DNA of 64,000 bases, from contig NZ_JBDPMD010000003.1 of NCBI RefSeq assembly GCF_039871875.1, positions 1 to 64,000 of the forward strand. The letters run 5' to 3'. The notes under the pieces were generated by a model. That model had not been told where the DNA came from. It saw only the letters and a list, made by a program, of their open reading frames with translations, and ran no database searches. The DNA comes from Sphaerisporangium sp039871875. Lineage in GTDB: Bacteria; Actinomycetota; Actinomycetes; Streptosporangiales; Streptosporangiaceae. Below are positions 51,663-60,335 of the stretch, in pieces. Each line of letters begins with the position of its first letter. Position 1 is the first letter of the stretch. The position numbers were made by a program, and so were the translations under genes.

Positions 51663-52015
51663 ACTTCTGGGAGACCATCACCGGCAGCGATCTCACCAGG
51701 GAATGGAAAGCCTTCGAAAGGCGGGCCGAGGCATTGCCGGCCGACTACCGGGCGGCGTGGGAAGAGATCAAGGGTCATATTCTTCCCTACTCAGATTTCA
51801 CAGGCAGAAATCTGATGCCGATTCTCGACGGTGCTCTGGGGCTGCTCGAAGAGACAGCCGCCGAAGGGCAGAGCATTCACGAGGTGCTGGGTGACGACAT
51901 CAAGGGCTTCTGCGCGGCGCTGGCCGGCGAAGCAGGGGGCCGGAGCCATCGCGACCGGTGGCGCGAGCAGTTGAACAGGAACGTCGCAAGGAAACTGGGC
52001 CGGCTGGGAGGCTGA
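51659..52015 (+). CDS. DUF1048 protein 1
   Basis: 118 residues. ATG overlaps the PadR stop; GGGAG upstream. The sequence is all-helical (WKAFERRAEALPADYRAAWEEIKGHILP) and matches DUF1048, small proteins commonly encoded between PadR and ABC transporter genes in Firmicutes and actinobacteria. The biochemical role is unknown; a sensor or accessory of the transporter is likely. It is paralogous to the next gene. Confidence 0.85.
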   Translation: MNFWETITGSDLTREWKAFERRAEALPADYRAAWEEIKGHILPYSDFTGRNLMPILDGALGLLEETAAEGQSIHEVLGDDIKGFCAALAGEAGGRSHRDRWREQLNRNVARKLGRLGG

Positions 52016-52016
52016 C

Positions 52017-52343
52017 GTGGGCATCCAAGACATCATCGAAGGCAAGAAGCAGTGGCGGGCGCACATGGCGCGGGTCAGGGCACTCCCGCCGGACTACCAG
52101 ATCGTCTACAAGGAGATCCAGCGGTACCTCTTCAAGGTCGGACCGGTCGACCTGGTCGACGGGCCCCTGCTCCCAGGGATCGTCGATTTCTTCGAGGAAG
52201 GCGTCGCGGCCGGCAAGGGAGTCCTGGAACTCATCGGCAACGACGTCGCCGCCTTCAGCGACGAGCTGATCAAGGACTCGCGCACCTACGCGGACATCTA
52301 TCAGGAGTCCATCAGTGGGAAATCCGGCACGACCGAGAAGTGA
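52017..52343 (+). CDS. DUF1048 protein 2
   Basis: 108 residues, GTG start one base after the upstream stop. It has the DUF1048 pattern KQWRAHMARVRALPPDYQIVYKEIQRYLF and a C-terminal helix pair. It shares with its paralogue the ALPxDY motif and a helix containing GxELIGNDVAAFSDEL. The two probably heterodimerise. It precedes the ABC genes by 78 bp. Confidence 0.86.
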   Translation: MGIQDIIEGKKQWRAHMARVRALPPDYQIVYKEIQRYLFKVGPVDLVDGPLLPGIVDFFEEGVAAGKGVLELIGNDVAAFSDELIKDSRTYADIYQESISGKSGTTEK

Positions 52344-52421
52344 CCCCCGTCGGCCCAAGGCACCGGCGGGCGCCTCGGCCACCGGGCCGAGTGCCGTGAC
52401 GAACAGAGAACGGATATCCGG

Positions 52422-53228
52422 ATGACAGCCCATCAGGTCCAGAGCCCCGCGATCCACGTGCAGGGCCTGCAGAAGTCGTACAAGGAGGTGCGGGTGCTGC
52501 GCGGCGTGGACTTCGCCGTGGCGCGGGGCAGCATCTTCGCCCTGCTCGGCTCGAACGGGGCGGGCAAGACCACGGCCGTGAAAATCCTGTCCACGCTGCT
52601 CAAGGCGGATGGGGGCACAGCCAGCGTCCTCGGCTTCGACGTCGCTACGCAGGCGGCGGACGTGCGGGAGTCCATCAGCCTCACCGGGCAGTTCGCCGCC
52701 GTCGACGAGATCCTCAGCGGACGGGAGAACCTCGTGCTGGTCGCCCGGCTGCGACACCTCAAAGATCCGGGCGGCATCGCCGATGACCTGCTCGAACGGT
52801 TCTCGCTGACCGACGCCGGCACGCGGAAGGTGGCGACGTACTCGGGTGGCATGCGCCGCCGTCTCGACATCGCCATGAGCCTGATCGGTGATCCGCCGGT
52901 CATCTTCCTCGACGAGCCGACGACCGGGCTCGACCCCCAGGCCCGCATCGAGGTGTGGCAGGCCGTCAAACAGCTCGCCGCCCAGGGCACCACGGTGCTG
53001 CTCACCACGCAGTACCTGGACGAAGCCGAACAACTCGCCGACCGGATCGCGATCCTCCACGAGGGCCGGATCATCGTCAACGGCACCCTGGCCGAGCTCA
53101 AGCAACTGCTCCCGCCCGCCAAGGTCGAATACATCAAGAAGCAGCCGACCCTCGAGGACGTCTTCCTCACACTCGTCGGCGGCAACGGCAAGGACGGTCA
53201 TGACCGCACCATCGGCACCGACGCGTAG
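52422..53228 (+). CDS. ABC transporter ATPase, DrrA-like
   Basis: 268 residues; ATG start, ribosome site weak. Complete nucleotide-binding domain: Walker A LLGSNGAGKTTAVKIL, signature TYSGGMRRRLDIAMSLIG, Walker B VIFLDEPTTGLD and switch TTQYLDEAEQLAD. The C-terminal extension (KKQPTLEDVFLTL) is typical of DrrA-type daunorubicin-resistance ATPases. With the permease it forms an exporter of a hydrophobic compound under PadR control. No biosynthetic genes are adjacent. Confidence 0.93.
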   Translation: MTAHQVQSPAIHVQGLQKSYKEVRVLRGVDFAVARGSIFALLGSNGAGKTTAVKILSTLLKADGGTASVLGFDVATQAADVRESISLTGQFAAVDEILSGRENLVLVARLRHLKDPGGIADDLLERFSLTDAGTRKVATYSGGMRRRLDIAMSLIGDPPVIFLDEPTTGLDPQARIEVWQAVKQLAAQGTTVLLTTQYLDEAEQLADRIAILHEGRIIVNGTLAELKQLLPPAKVEYIKKQPTLEDVFLTLVGGNGKDGHDRTIGTDA

Positions 53229-53237
53229 AGAACAACG

Positions 53238-53999
53238 ATGACCAAGCACTTCTTCGGCGACACCGCCACCCTTCTCGGACGATCCCTGCGCCACATCACC
53301 CGCAGCGCGGACACCATCATCACGACCACGATCACACCGATCGCCATGATGCTCATGTTCGTCTACGTGTTCGGCGGCGCGATCAACACGGGGTCGGATT
53401 CGTATGTGAACTACCTGCTGCCCGGCATCCTGCTCATCACGATCGCCTCAGGCATCGCCTACACCGCGTTGCGGCTCTACATGGACATGAAAAGCGGCAT
53501 CTTCGAGCGCTTCCAGTCCATGCCGATCGCACGCTCGTCCCTTCTGTGGGCGCACGTGCTCACCTCGCTGGTCGCCAATCTGATCTCACTCGTGGTCGTC
53601 ACGCTCATCGCCCTCCTCATAGGTTTCCGCTCGCCGGCAGGACTGCCGGCCTGGCTCGCGGTCGCCGGCATCCTGATCCTGTTCACCCTGGCCTTGACAT
53701 GGCTGGCCGTCATCCCCGGCCTGTCCGCCAAGTCCGCGGACGGCGCCGGCGCGTTCTCCTACCCGCTCATCTTCCTGCCGTTCCTCAGCTCGGCGTTCGT
53801 CCCCACCGACACCATGCCCGGCCCGGTGCGCGCCTTCGCCGACCACCAGCCGGTGACCGCCATCGTCAACGCCATCCGCGACCTGTTCACCCAGCAGCCG
53901 GTCGGCACCGACATCTGGATCGCCCTCGCCTGGTGCGTCGGCATCCTCGTCATCGCGTGGATCTTCGCCATGCACACCTACCGCCGCACGATCTCCTGA
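53238..53999 (+). CDS. ABC-2 type permease, DrrB-like
   Basis: 253 residues with six predicted membrane helices. Features of DrrB-type permeases include TITPIAMMLMFVYVFGGAI, YVNYLLPGILLITIASG and the C-terminal HQPVTAIVNAIRDL. It lies 9 bp after the ATPase gene. It forms the membrane half of the exporter. The substrate cannot be told. Confidence 0.93.
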   Translation: MTKHFFGDTATLLGRSLRHITRSADTIITTTITPIAMMLMFVYVFGGAINTGSDSYVNYLLPGILLITIASGIAYTALRLYMDMKSGIFERFQSMPIARSSLLWAHVLTSLVANLISLVVVTLIALLIGFRSPAGLPAWLAVAGILILFTLALTWLAVIPGLSAKSADGAGAFSYPLIFLPFLSSAFVPTDTMPGPVRAFADHQPVTAIVNAIRDLFTQQPVGTDIWIALAWCVGILVIAWIFAMHTYRRTIS

Positions 54000-54041
54000 G
54001 TGCCGCGCCGCCGGCCGGTGCGGTCCTCGCATCGGTCCCGC

Positions 54042-55433
54042 TCACGGACGAGCCAGGCGGCGCAGGCGTAGCTCCTGGTCGGCCGCGAGGGCGAGGAGTT
54101 CCTCGTCGTGGCTGATCAGCAGCACGACCGCGCCCTCGGCGGCCAGGTCGCGCATGACCCGGGTGATCGAGTGCAGGTGACGCTGGTCCACGCCGGAGCT
54201 GGGTTCGTCGAACACGACCAGGCGGCGCCCGCTGAGCCGGGCCGCGGCCACGACGAGGCGTTGCTGCTGGCCCCCGGACAGGGACAGCGGGTGGCGGCCG
54301 GCGTACCGCTCCAGGTCGAGATCGCGCAGCACCTCATGGACGCCGGAGCCCTGTCCGGCTTCCAGGCGGAGTTCGGCTTCGACGCTGTCGGTGAACAGCT
54401 GCCGCTGCACGTCCTGCATGACGATCGCGCTCACCCGCTGTCGCTGCGTCCTGGTGAGCGGTCTCCCGTCGAGGAGCACTTCGCCCTGGTGGCGCTGCAG
54501 GCCGGTGAGGATACGGGCGAGGGTGCTCTTGCCCGCGCCGTTCGGGCCGGTGACCGCGGTGATCGTCCCAGCGGGCAGGTGGGACTCGTCGATGTCGAGG
54601 ACGCGCCGGCCGTGAAAGTCGCAGCGGATGCCGCGCAGCCGCAGGCCGGCCCGCGGGAGCGGGGCGGTGGCGCCCGGAGCGACACTCGGCCCGTGGGCGC
54701 AAGTGAGGGGTGTCTGTAGCCGGGTGGGGCGGGCGAGGCCGCGCAGGCCGTCGTCGCCGATCGTGGCCGACTCGTCGATGCGGCCGTCGCGCATGACCAC
54801 GAAACGGTCGGCTGTGCCGTACAGGTGGTACAGCCGGTGTTCGGCGATGACGATGGTCGCGCCCTGGGCGCGGAGCAGGCGGAGGGTGGCGGTGAAGCGT
54901 TCGACCGCGGCGGCCGACAGGTTGGCGGTGGGCTCGTCGAGAAGCAGCACGGGCGGCCTGTGGACGGTCGCGGCGGCGCAGGCGACCTGCTGTTGCTGGC
55001 CGCCGGAGAGTCGCTGCAGGCTGCGGCCGGCGAGGTCGCCCAGGCCGTGGTCGTCGACGGCGGCGGCGACTCGCTCGCGGATCTTCTCGGGAGGAACGCC
55101 GAAGTTCTCCAGGGCGAAGGCGAGTTCGGTCTCGGTCTCGTCGGTGAAGAACTGCCGCCGGGGGTGCTGGAGCACGGTGCCGGTGAGGCGGCCGATCTGG
55201 TCGAGCGGCAGGTCGGCGAGGGCCTGGCCGTCCAGGTGGACGGTGCCTTCCAGGGTTCCGTCGTGGAAGTGCGGGATGAGGCCGTTCATGAGGCGCAGCG
55301 CGGTGCTCTTGCCTGAGCCGCTCGGGCCGCACAGGACGACCGTCTCGCCCCGCCGTACCTGGAGGGAGAAGTCGTCCAGGGTGGGCCCGTCGGCGCCGGA
55401 GTAGGTCCAGCGCACGCCCTTCAGCTCGATCAT
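54042..55433 (-). CDS. ECF transporter ATPase, two fused domains (EcfA1-EcfA2)
   Basis: 463 residues. Two ABC domains lie in one chain. Domain 1: GPSGSGKSTALRLMNGLIPHF, RLSGGQQQQVACAAA, VLLLDEPTANLS. Domain 2: GPNGAGKSTLARILTGLQRH, SLSGGQQQRLVVAAA, LVVFDEPSSGVD. Both sites have catalytic Glu after Walker B. Fused ECF ATPases power vitamin and metal uptake. The ATG overlaps the EcfT stop. It is the last gene of the five-gene minus-strand operon that begins at 60130. Confidence 0.92.
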   Translation of the reverse strand: MIELKGVRWTYSGADGPTLDDFSLQVRRGETVVLCGPSGSGKSTALRLMNGLIPHFHDGTLEGTVHLDGQALADLPLDQIGRLTGTVLQHPRRQFFTDETETELAFALENFGVPPEKIRERVAAAVDDHGLGDLAGRSLQRLSGGQQQQVACAAATVHRPPVLLLDEPTANLSAAAVERFTATLRLLRAQGATIVIAEHRLYHLYGTADRFVVMRDGRIDESATIGDDGLRGLARPTRLQTPLTCAHGPSVAPGATAPLPRAGLRLRGIRCDFHGRRVLDIDESHLPAGTITAVTGPNGAGKSTLARILTGLQRHQGEVLLDGRPLTRTQRQRVSAIVMQDVQRQLFTDSVEAELRLEAGQGSGVHEVLRDLDLERYAGRHPLSLSGGQQQRLVVAAARLSGRRLVVFDEPSSGVDQRHLHSITRVMRDLAAEGAVVLLISHDEELLALAADQELRLRRLARP

Positions 55434-56098
55434 CGGAGCACCGCCGTCGTGGTCAGGGCCGCCAGCACCGCCAGGTCCGCCACGCCGAAGCGGGGCGGGC
55501 GCATGGTGGTGGGACGGGTCGGCGAGCCGAGCCCGCGCAGCAGGGCGGAGGCCGAAAGGTCATCGGCGAGGCGCAGGCTGGAGGCGATGAGCGGTACCGT
55601 GAAGCGCTCGATGCCGAGCACCGGGTGGCGGAGCAGCCCGCGCCCGCCGCCGAGGCCGCGCAACCGCATGGCGTCGTGGACGGCGCGGGCCTCGGTGATG
55701 ATCGCGGGCAGGAAGCGGAGCATCACGGCCAGCGAGACGGTGATGGCGCGCGGCACGCGGGCGGCGCGCAGGGCCGCGGTGAGCTGGGTCGGCGTGGTGG
55801 TGCGCATCAGGTGCAGGGCGACACCGCCGACGGCGACGAACCGCAGCAGGTAGCCCGCGACGGCCGCCACGACGCCGATCACCGGGTACGGCAGAGCCAA
55901 CGGCAGCAGGTAGGCCACCACGGCGACGGCTCCCGCGGTGAGCGGGAGCGCCACAGCGCGCCTCCAGGCCCGCTCGCCCAGCGCCAGCAGCACACCGAGC
56001 GCGAGGGCGGCGGGGATGAAGGTGACGCCGCCGGGGGCCATCACGATCACGCTGGTCACCAGGACCAGCACGATCTTGGTCCGTGGGTCGAGGCTCAC
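55430..56098 (-). CDS. ECF transporter transmembrane protein EcfT
   Basis: 222 residues from a GTG overlapping the S-component stop (GTGA). It starts VSLDPRTKIVLVLVTSV, the usual EcfT N-terminus. There are five or so membrane helices, and two coupling-helix motifs of the A-R-G type appear as DAMRLRGLGGG and SALLRGLGS. EcfT joins the ATPase pair to the substrate-binding S component. Its stop overlaps the ATPase start. Confidence 0.9.
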   Translation of the reverse strand: MSLDPRTKIVLVLVTSVIVMAPGGVTFIPAALALGVLLALGERAWRRAVALPLTAGAVAVVAYLLPLALPYPVIGVVAAVAGYLLRFVAVGGVALHLMRTTTPTQLTAALRAARVPRAITVSLAVMLRFLPAIITEARAVHDAMRLRGLGGGRGLLRHPVLGIERFTVPLIASSLRLADDLSASALLRGLGSPTRPTTMRPPRFGVADLAVLAALTTTAVLR

Positions 56099-56682
56099 GC
56101 CAGCCCGGCCTTCTCGAAGTGCTTGCGGGTCAGCCGCAGGCCGAGCAGGCCACCGAGGAAGCCGAAGACGACCGTGGACAGGTCGAAGGCGATGAGCACC
56201 GCCGGGGAGAGCAGGGCATCCATCGCGGCTGAGTAGTCGGCGCCCATCATGCGCATGGACGGGCTGGAGAAGTAGTCGTCGCGGGCGTAGAAGAGCGGCA
56301 GCAGCGGTCCGGCGAACCAGGCCGAGTAGACGGCGTAGGCGATGACGTACATTCGGCGGGACTGGTAGCGGCCCGCCCAGAGGATCGCCTCGGCGATGAG
56401 CGCGAGGACGATGGTGAGCGCGAAGCTGATCGGCGGGTGGCCGGTGAGCATGAGGATCCCGGCGGTGATGATCGCGAATACGGTGACCATGCCGGCGTGG
56501 CGCACGCGCGTGAGGAAGAGCATGAACGGGATCCCGCCCGCGACGATGCTCGCGACGAGTGCGGCGAGCATGACCATGGGGTTGATGAAGCCGAACATGC
56601 TGATCGCGTAGATGGTGACGAGGTAGAGGGCACCGAAGATCCCGATGGTGATCAGGTCCTTGGGGCTCATGCGGACGGTCAC
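56095..56682 (-). CDS. ECF S component, MptD/Trep-Strep family
   Basis: 195 residues; GTG start overlapping the half-transporter stop (GTGA). Six membrane helices are predicted (LITIGIFGALYLVTIYAISMF, VMLAALVASIVAGGIPFML, and so on). The sequence resembles the MptD-type putative ECF substrate-binding family. Substrates of this family are not known. Association with IrtAB/YbtPQ-like half-transporters and a Zur-like box points to a metal chelate or metallophore. Confidence 0.85.
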   Translation of the reverse strand: MTVRMSPKDLITIGIFGALYLVTIYAISMFGFINPMVMLAALVASIVAGGIPFMLFLTRVRHAGMVTVFAIITAGILMLTGHPPISFALTIVLALIAEAILWAGRYQSRRMYVIAYAVYSAWFAGPLLPLFYARDDYFSSPSMRMMGADYSAAMDALLSPAVLIAFDLSTVVFGFLGGLLGLRLTRKHFEKAGLA

Positions 56683-58418
56683 GGGTGTTCCTTTGCGTGC
56701 GGGGGGATGAGCTGCCAGCCACGGGCGCGGCTGCGTTCGTGCCAGAAGCGGGCGTAGGTGCCGCCGGCGGCGAGCAGGGTGTCGTGGTCGCCGTCCTCGG
56801 TGATGCGTCCGCCGTCGAGGACGAGGATGCGGTCGGCCGCGACGACCGTGGACAGTCGGTGGGCGACGACGATGACGGTGCGGTCACGGGCGAGCTCGTG
56901 CAGGGCGTCGGCGACCGCCGCCTCGTTGGCGGGGTCCAGGGCGGCGGTGGCCTCGTCGAGCAGCACGATGGGAGCGTTCTTGAGCAGGGCGCGGGCGATG
57001 GAGACGCGCTGCTTCTCACCACCCGACAGGGTCGAGCCCGCCTCGCCGACCCGCGTGTCCCAGCCGTCCGGGAGGCGTTCGACCACCTCGTCCAGGCGGG
57101 CGACGCGGGCCGCCCAGGCGAGATCGCCGTCGGGGGCGGCCATTCGCACGTTGTCGGCGATCGTGCCCTCGAACAGGTAGACGTCCTGGAAGACCTGCGC
57201 GGTCAGCCGCGAGACCCCCGCGGTGCCGAGCTCGCGCACGTCGCACCCGCCGATGCGGACGGCGCCTTCGTCGACGTCGAAGAAGCGGCCGATGAGCTTG
57301 AGCAGCGTGCTCTTGCCCGAGCCCGACGGCCCCACGATCGCGGTGAAGCTCCCCGCCGGGATCGTCACGTCGAGGCCGTCGAGGACGGTCCTGCCCTCGT
57401 CGTAGCCGAAGCGCACCTTCGACAGCTCGATGCCGGTCCCGGAGGGCTCGGCCGGGTGTGCGGGTTCGGGCAGAGGGGGTACGGCGAGCAGCTCGCGAAC
57501 CCTGCGGATGGCGTCGGCGTTGATCTGCACGTGCCCGGCCAGCTCGCCCAGCTGCGAGATCGGCTCCAGCATGCGCAGGGTGACGATGAGCACCCCGGCC
57601 ATGACCGCGAGCGCGACGGTGCCGTCCAGGGTCAAGGCGACGGTCAGCGCGATGACACCGGTGACGACGAGCTGCAGCGTGCCGAAGAAGACGATGAGCG
57701 CCCAGGCCCCGCGGATGGTCAGCCGCGACTGCGAGCCCTGCTGGCGGACCAGCGACTCCTCCAGGGTGCCCAGCTCGGGCCGGTCGAGCACGCCGTACGC
57801 ACGCAGGGTCGGCTGCTGGCGAGCGTACTCGACGATCCGCGAGGCGCCGGCCCCGATGTCGTGCTCGTAGTCGTCGTCGTTGCGCCGCACCACCGTCATG
57901 AGCAGGCGCAGCGCCAGCGCGCACAGCACCGCTCCGGCGGTGAAGGCCAGGCCGATCCGCCAGTCGAGCACGTAGCTGCCGACGATGATCGTGGCGGGTG
58001 TGGTCACCCCGACGACGACGTGACGCAGCAGGTGCGCCGGGAGGTTGGCGACGTCCATCGTGCCCTTGCCCAGCAGGCGCCCGATCGGGCCGGTGCGGTC
58101 GGCGCGGAACCAGCCGATGGGCAGCGTGGCCAGGTGGTTGCCGATGCGCTCGTGGAAGCTGGTGAGCACGTCCGTGCCGACCAGGTAGCCGAGCGAGGTG
58201 CTCCACGCCAGCAGCAGATGATGGGCGGCCACGGCGGCGACGATCGCCGCCAGCCACAGCCAGAACGTGCCCGGCTGCTCGATCAGCGCGGCCACCAGCG
58301 GCACCACGAACAGGAACGCCAGGCCCTGCAGCACTCCCTGACCGGCCTGGGCGGCCAGCATGACCCGCAGGTGGCGGCGGCCACGCTCGTCGAGCAGCTC
58401 GAAGAGATACTTGATCAC
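56679..58418 (-). CDS. ABC half-transporter, YbtQ/IrtB-like
   Basis: 579 residues; GTG overlapping the preceding stop (GTGA). A six-helix exporter-type membrane domain (1-320) is followed by an ATPase domain: IVGPSGSGKSTLLKLIGRFF, STLSGGEKQRVSIARALLKN, VLLLDEATAALDP in the form IVLLDEATAALD, and VAHRLST. Relatives with this fold include siderophore importers of the IrtAB/YbtPQ type. It probably pairs with the next half-transporter. Position behind a Zur-like box suggests metallophore uptake. Confidence 0.9.
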   Translation of the reverse strand: MIKYLFELLDERGRRHLRVMLAAQAGQGVLQGLAFLFVVPLVAALIEQPGTFWLWLAAIVAAVAAHHLLLAWSTSLGYLVGTDVLTSFHERIGNHLATLPIGWFRADRTGPIGRLLGKGTMDVANLPAHLLRHVVVGVTTPATIIVGSYVLDWRIGLAFTAGAVLCALALRLLMTVVRRNDDDYEHDIGAGASRIVEYARQQPTLRAYGVLDRPELGTLEESLVRQQGSQSRLTIRGAWALIVFFGTLQLVVTGVIALTVALTLDGTVALAVMAGVLIVTLRMLEPISQLGELAGHVQINADAIRRVRELLAVPPLPEPAHPAEPSGTGIELSKVRFGYDEGRTVLDGLDVTIPAGSFTAIVGPSGSGKSTLLKLIGRFFDVDEGAVRIGGCDVRELGTAGVSRLTAQVFQDVYLFEGTIADNVRMAAPDGDLAWAARVARLDEVVERLPDGWDTRVGEAGSTLSGGEKQRVSIARALLKNAPIVLLDEATAALDPANEAAVADALHELARDRTVIVVAHRLSTVVAADRILVLDGGRITEDGDHDTLLAAGGTYARFWHERSRARGWQLIPPHAKEHP

Positions 58419-60130
58419 GACTGGACCCCCACCTGGTCGTGCTCCCACAGCCGCGCGTACAGGCCCTCGCGAGCGAGCAGCTCCTCGTGCCGCCCCCGCT
58501 CGACGATCCGGCCACCATCGAGCACGACGATCTGGTCGGCTCCCCGGATGGTGCTGAGCCGGTGCGCGATGACCAGCACGGTGCGGTCGCGGGCGACCTC
58601 GCTGAGCGCGTCCTGAATGCGGGCCTCGTTCTCGGGGTCGGCGCTCGCGGTGGCCTCGTCCAGCACGAGCACCGGCCGGTCGGCCAGGATCGCGCGGGCG
58701 ATGCACACCCGCTGCCGCTCGCCGCCCGACAACTCGGCGTCCTCGCCGACCACCGAGTCCAGCCCGCGTGGCAGCTCGTCGAGCCGGGCGAGGATCTGCG
58801 CCTTGTCCGCCGCCGCCCGGACGTCCGCATCGTCGGCGTCCGGCCGGGCCAGGCGGATGTTGTCGCGGATGCTCATGCGCAGCAGGGCCGGGTCCTGGAA
58901 GACGAAGGCCACGTGCCTGTAGAGCTCCGCCTGGTCGATCTCGCGCAGGTCGACGCCGTGGAGCTCGACCGAGCCCTGCTGCGGGTCCTCGAAGCGGGGC
59001 AGCAGCTTGGCCAGAGTGGACTTGCCCGACCCGGAGGGGCCGACCAGCGCGGTGACCGTGCCACGGTCGACCTCCAGGTCGATCCCGTCGAGCGCCACCG
59101 TCTCGCCGTAGGAGAAGCGCACTCCGCTCAGCCGTACCACCGGACCCCGGGTCCGCGGATCCGGGACGACCGGGTGCTCGGGGACGGGCAGCTCCGCCGT
59201 GCCGAGCACCTCACTGATGCCACGGGCCACGGCCAGCGCCGTGACCAGCGGGTGCACCGACATCATGACCGTCATCAGCCCGGTCGTGGTCACGGTCGCG
59301 AACACGAGGAACGCGATGAAGCTCACCAGCGGCAGCTCACCCGCGACGGCCAGCGCACCGCCCGCCGCCGCGACCGCGACCAGCACGCTCGGCGGCGAGA
59401 AGAGGATCTCCGCGATCACCGAGGCCCTGGTCGTGGACCTCGCCCAGTCCAGGAAGAAGCGGGCGAAGCTCCGCGAGACCTCCTGGAAGCGGCGGCCGGC
59501 GATCCCCGGCGTGCCGAACGCCTTGACCACGCCGATGCCGTTGACGAACTCGACCGCGGCGCCGCTCAGGCGGGTCAGCCACTGCATGAACTCCGGGTAC
59601 TTCGTCCCGGCTCCGGCCATCGCGCGCTGGTACATGACCAGCCCGGCGACCACCGGGGCCAGGCTGATCAGCGCCATCCGCCAGTCGACGGCGAACAGAT
59701 AGACGATCGCGACGACCGGCGGCACCGCCGCCGCCGTGACCTCCACCACCGAGTGGGCGATGAGCTGGTGCAAGGCGGCGACGTCGTCCTCGACGGTCTT
59801 CTTCACCGTGCCGGAGTTACGGTCGGTGAACCAGCCGAGCGGCAGCCTGCGCAGCTTGCGCAGCAGCTCGCGGCGGATGCCGAACGACACCCGGATGTCG
59901 GCCAGATGCGTCAGCACCCCGGCGCCGAACGTGCCGAACTGTTTGACGGCCAGGGCCACCAGCGCGATCACGATGATCGGCCACACGTCCGTGTCGCCGG
60001 CCGGCAGGCGGCGGCAGATCTCCACGACCGCGATCAGCGGCGCCATGCCCGCCAGCGCGCTGACGCCCGTCAGGAGGGCGCAGCCGATCAGGGTGGCGCG
60101 GGCCGGGGCCAGCACCGAAGGCGTGGTCAT
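58415..60130 (-). CDS. ABC half-transporter, YbtP/IrtA-like
   Basis: 571 residues from the ATG at 60128-60130. It has no ribosome site of its own: the ATG overlaps the stop of a 10-codon upstream frame (TGATG). The membrane domain (1-310) is followed by ATPase motifs LVGPSGSGKSTLAKLLPRF, ELSGGERQRVCIARAILAD, VLVLDEATASADP and IAHRLST. It is the first main gene of an operon whose five genes all overlap. A Zur-like palindrome lies 50 bp upstream. Confidence 0.9.
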   Translation of the reverse strand: MTTPSVLAPARATLIGCALLTGVSALAGMAPLIAVVEICRRLPAGDTDVWPIIVIALVALAVKQFGTFGAGVLTHLADIRVSFGIRRELLRKLRRLPLGWFTDRNSGTVKKTVEDDVAALHQLIAHSVVEVTAAAVPPVVAIVYLFAVDWRMALISLAPVVAGLVMYQRAMAGAGTKYPEFMQWLTRLSGAAVEFVNGIGVVKAFGTPGIAGRRFQEVSRSFARFFLDWARSTTRASVIAEILFSPPSVLVAVAAAGGALAVAGELPLVSFIAFLVFATVTTTGLMTVMMSVHPLVTALAVARGISEVLGTAELPVPEHPVVPDPRTRGPVVRLSGVRFSYGETVALDGIDLEVDRGTVTALVGPSGSGKSTLAKLLPRFEDPQQGSVELHGVDLREIDQAELYRHVAFVFQDPALLRMSIRDNIRLARPDADDADVRAAADKAQILARLDELPRGLDSVVGEDAELSGGERQRVCIARAILADRPVLVLDEATASADPENEARIQDALSEVARDRTVLVIAHRLSTIRGADQIVVLDGGRIVERGRHEELLAREGLYARLWEHDQVGVQS

Positions 60131-60162
60131 CAGGTGGGCCGGGGGGTATGGCGGGACTTCAT
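60130..60162 (-). CDS. Possible 10-codon leader peptide coupled to the ABC gene
   Basis: ATG at 60160-60162 has GGAG 5 bases upstream and encodes MKSRHTPRPT. Its TGA overlaps the ATG of the ABC half-transporter as TGATG. Because the downstream gene lacks a ribosome site, translation through this short frame would load it. It may simply be a translational coupler or may act in attenuation. No comparative evidence is available here. Confidence 0.4.
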   Translation of the reverse strand: MKSRHTPRPT

Positions 60163-60179
60163 GCACTCTCCAGACAAAA

Positions 60180-60202
60180 TGGAAACCGTTGTCATTATCA
60201 TG
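60180..60202. promoter_or_regulatory. Zur-like box A
   Basis: TGGAAACCGTTGTCA (7-1-7 form) runs into TGTCATTATCATGACA, a second inverted repeat. The 20-bp core AAACCGTTGTCATTATCATG is identical to box B at 61481-61500. It lies just upstream of the leader peptide and the ABC/ECF operon. Confidence 0.7.
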
Positions 60203-60335
60203 ACATGTCGCCACCACTTGCGGGAGCAGGGCCATCACACCCGTCAGCGACCGCGCCCGGTCACCGCACACGACCAGCGGACCCTGGCCACCTGCCGGTG
60301 CCGCTGGACGGCGACGCGCGGGGGACGGCAGGGCT

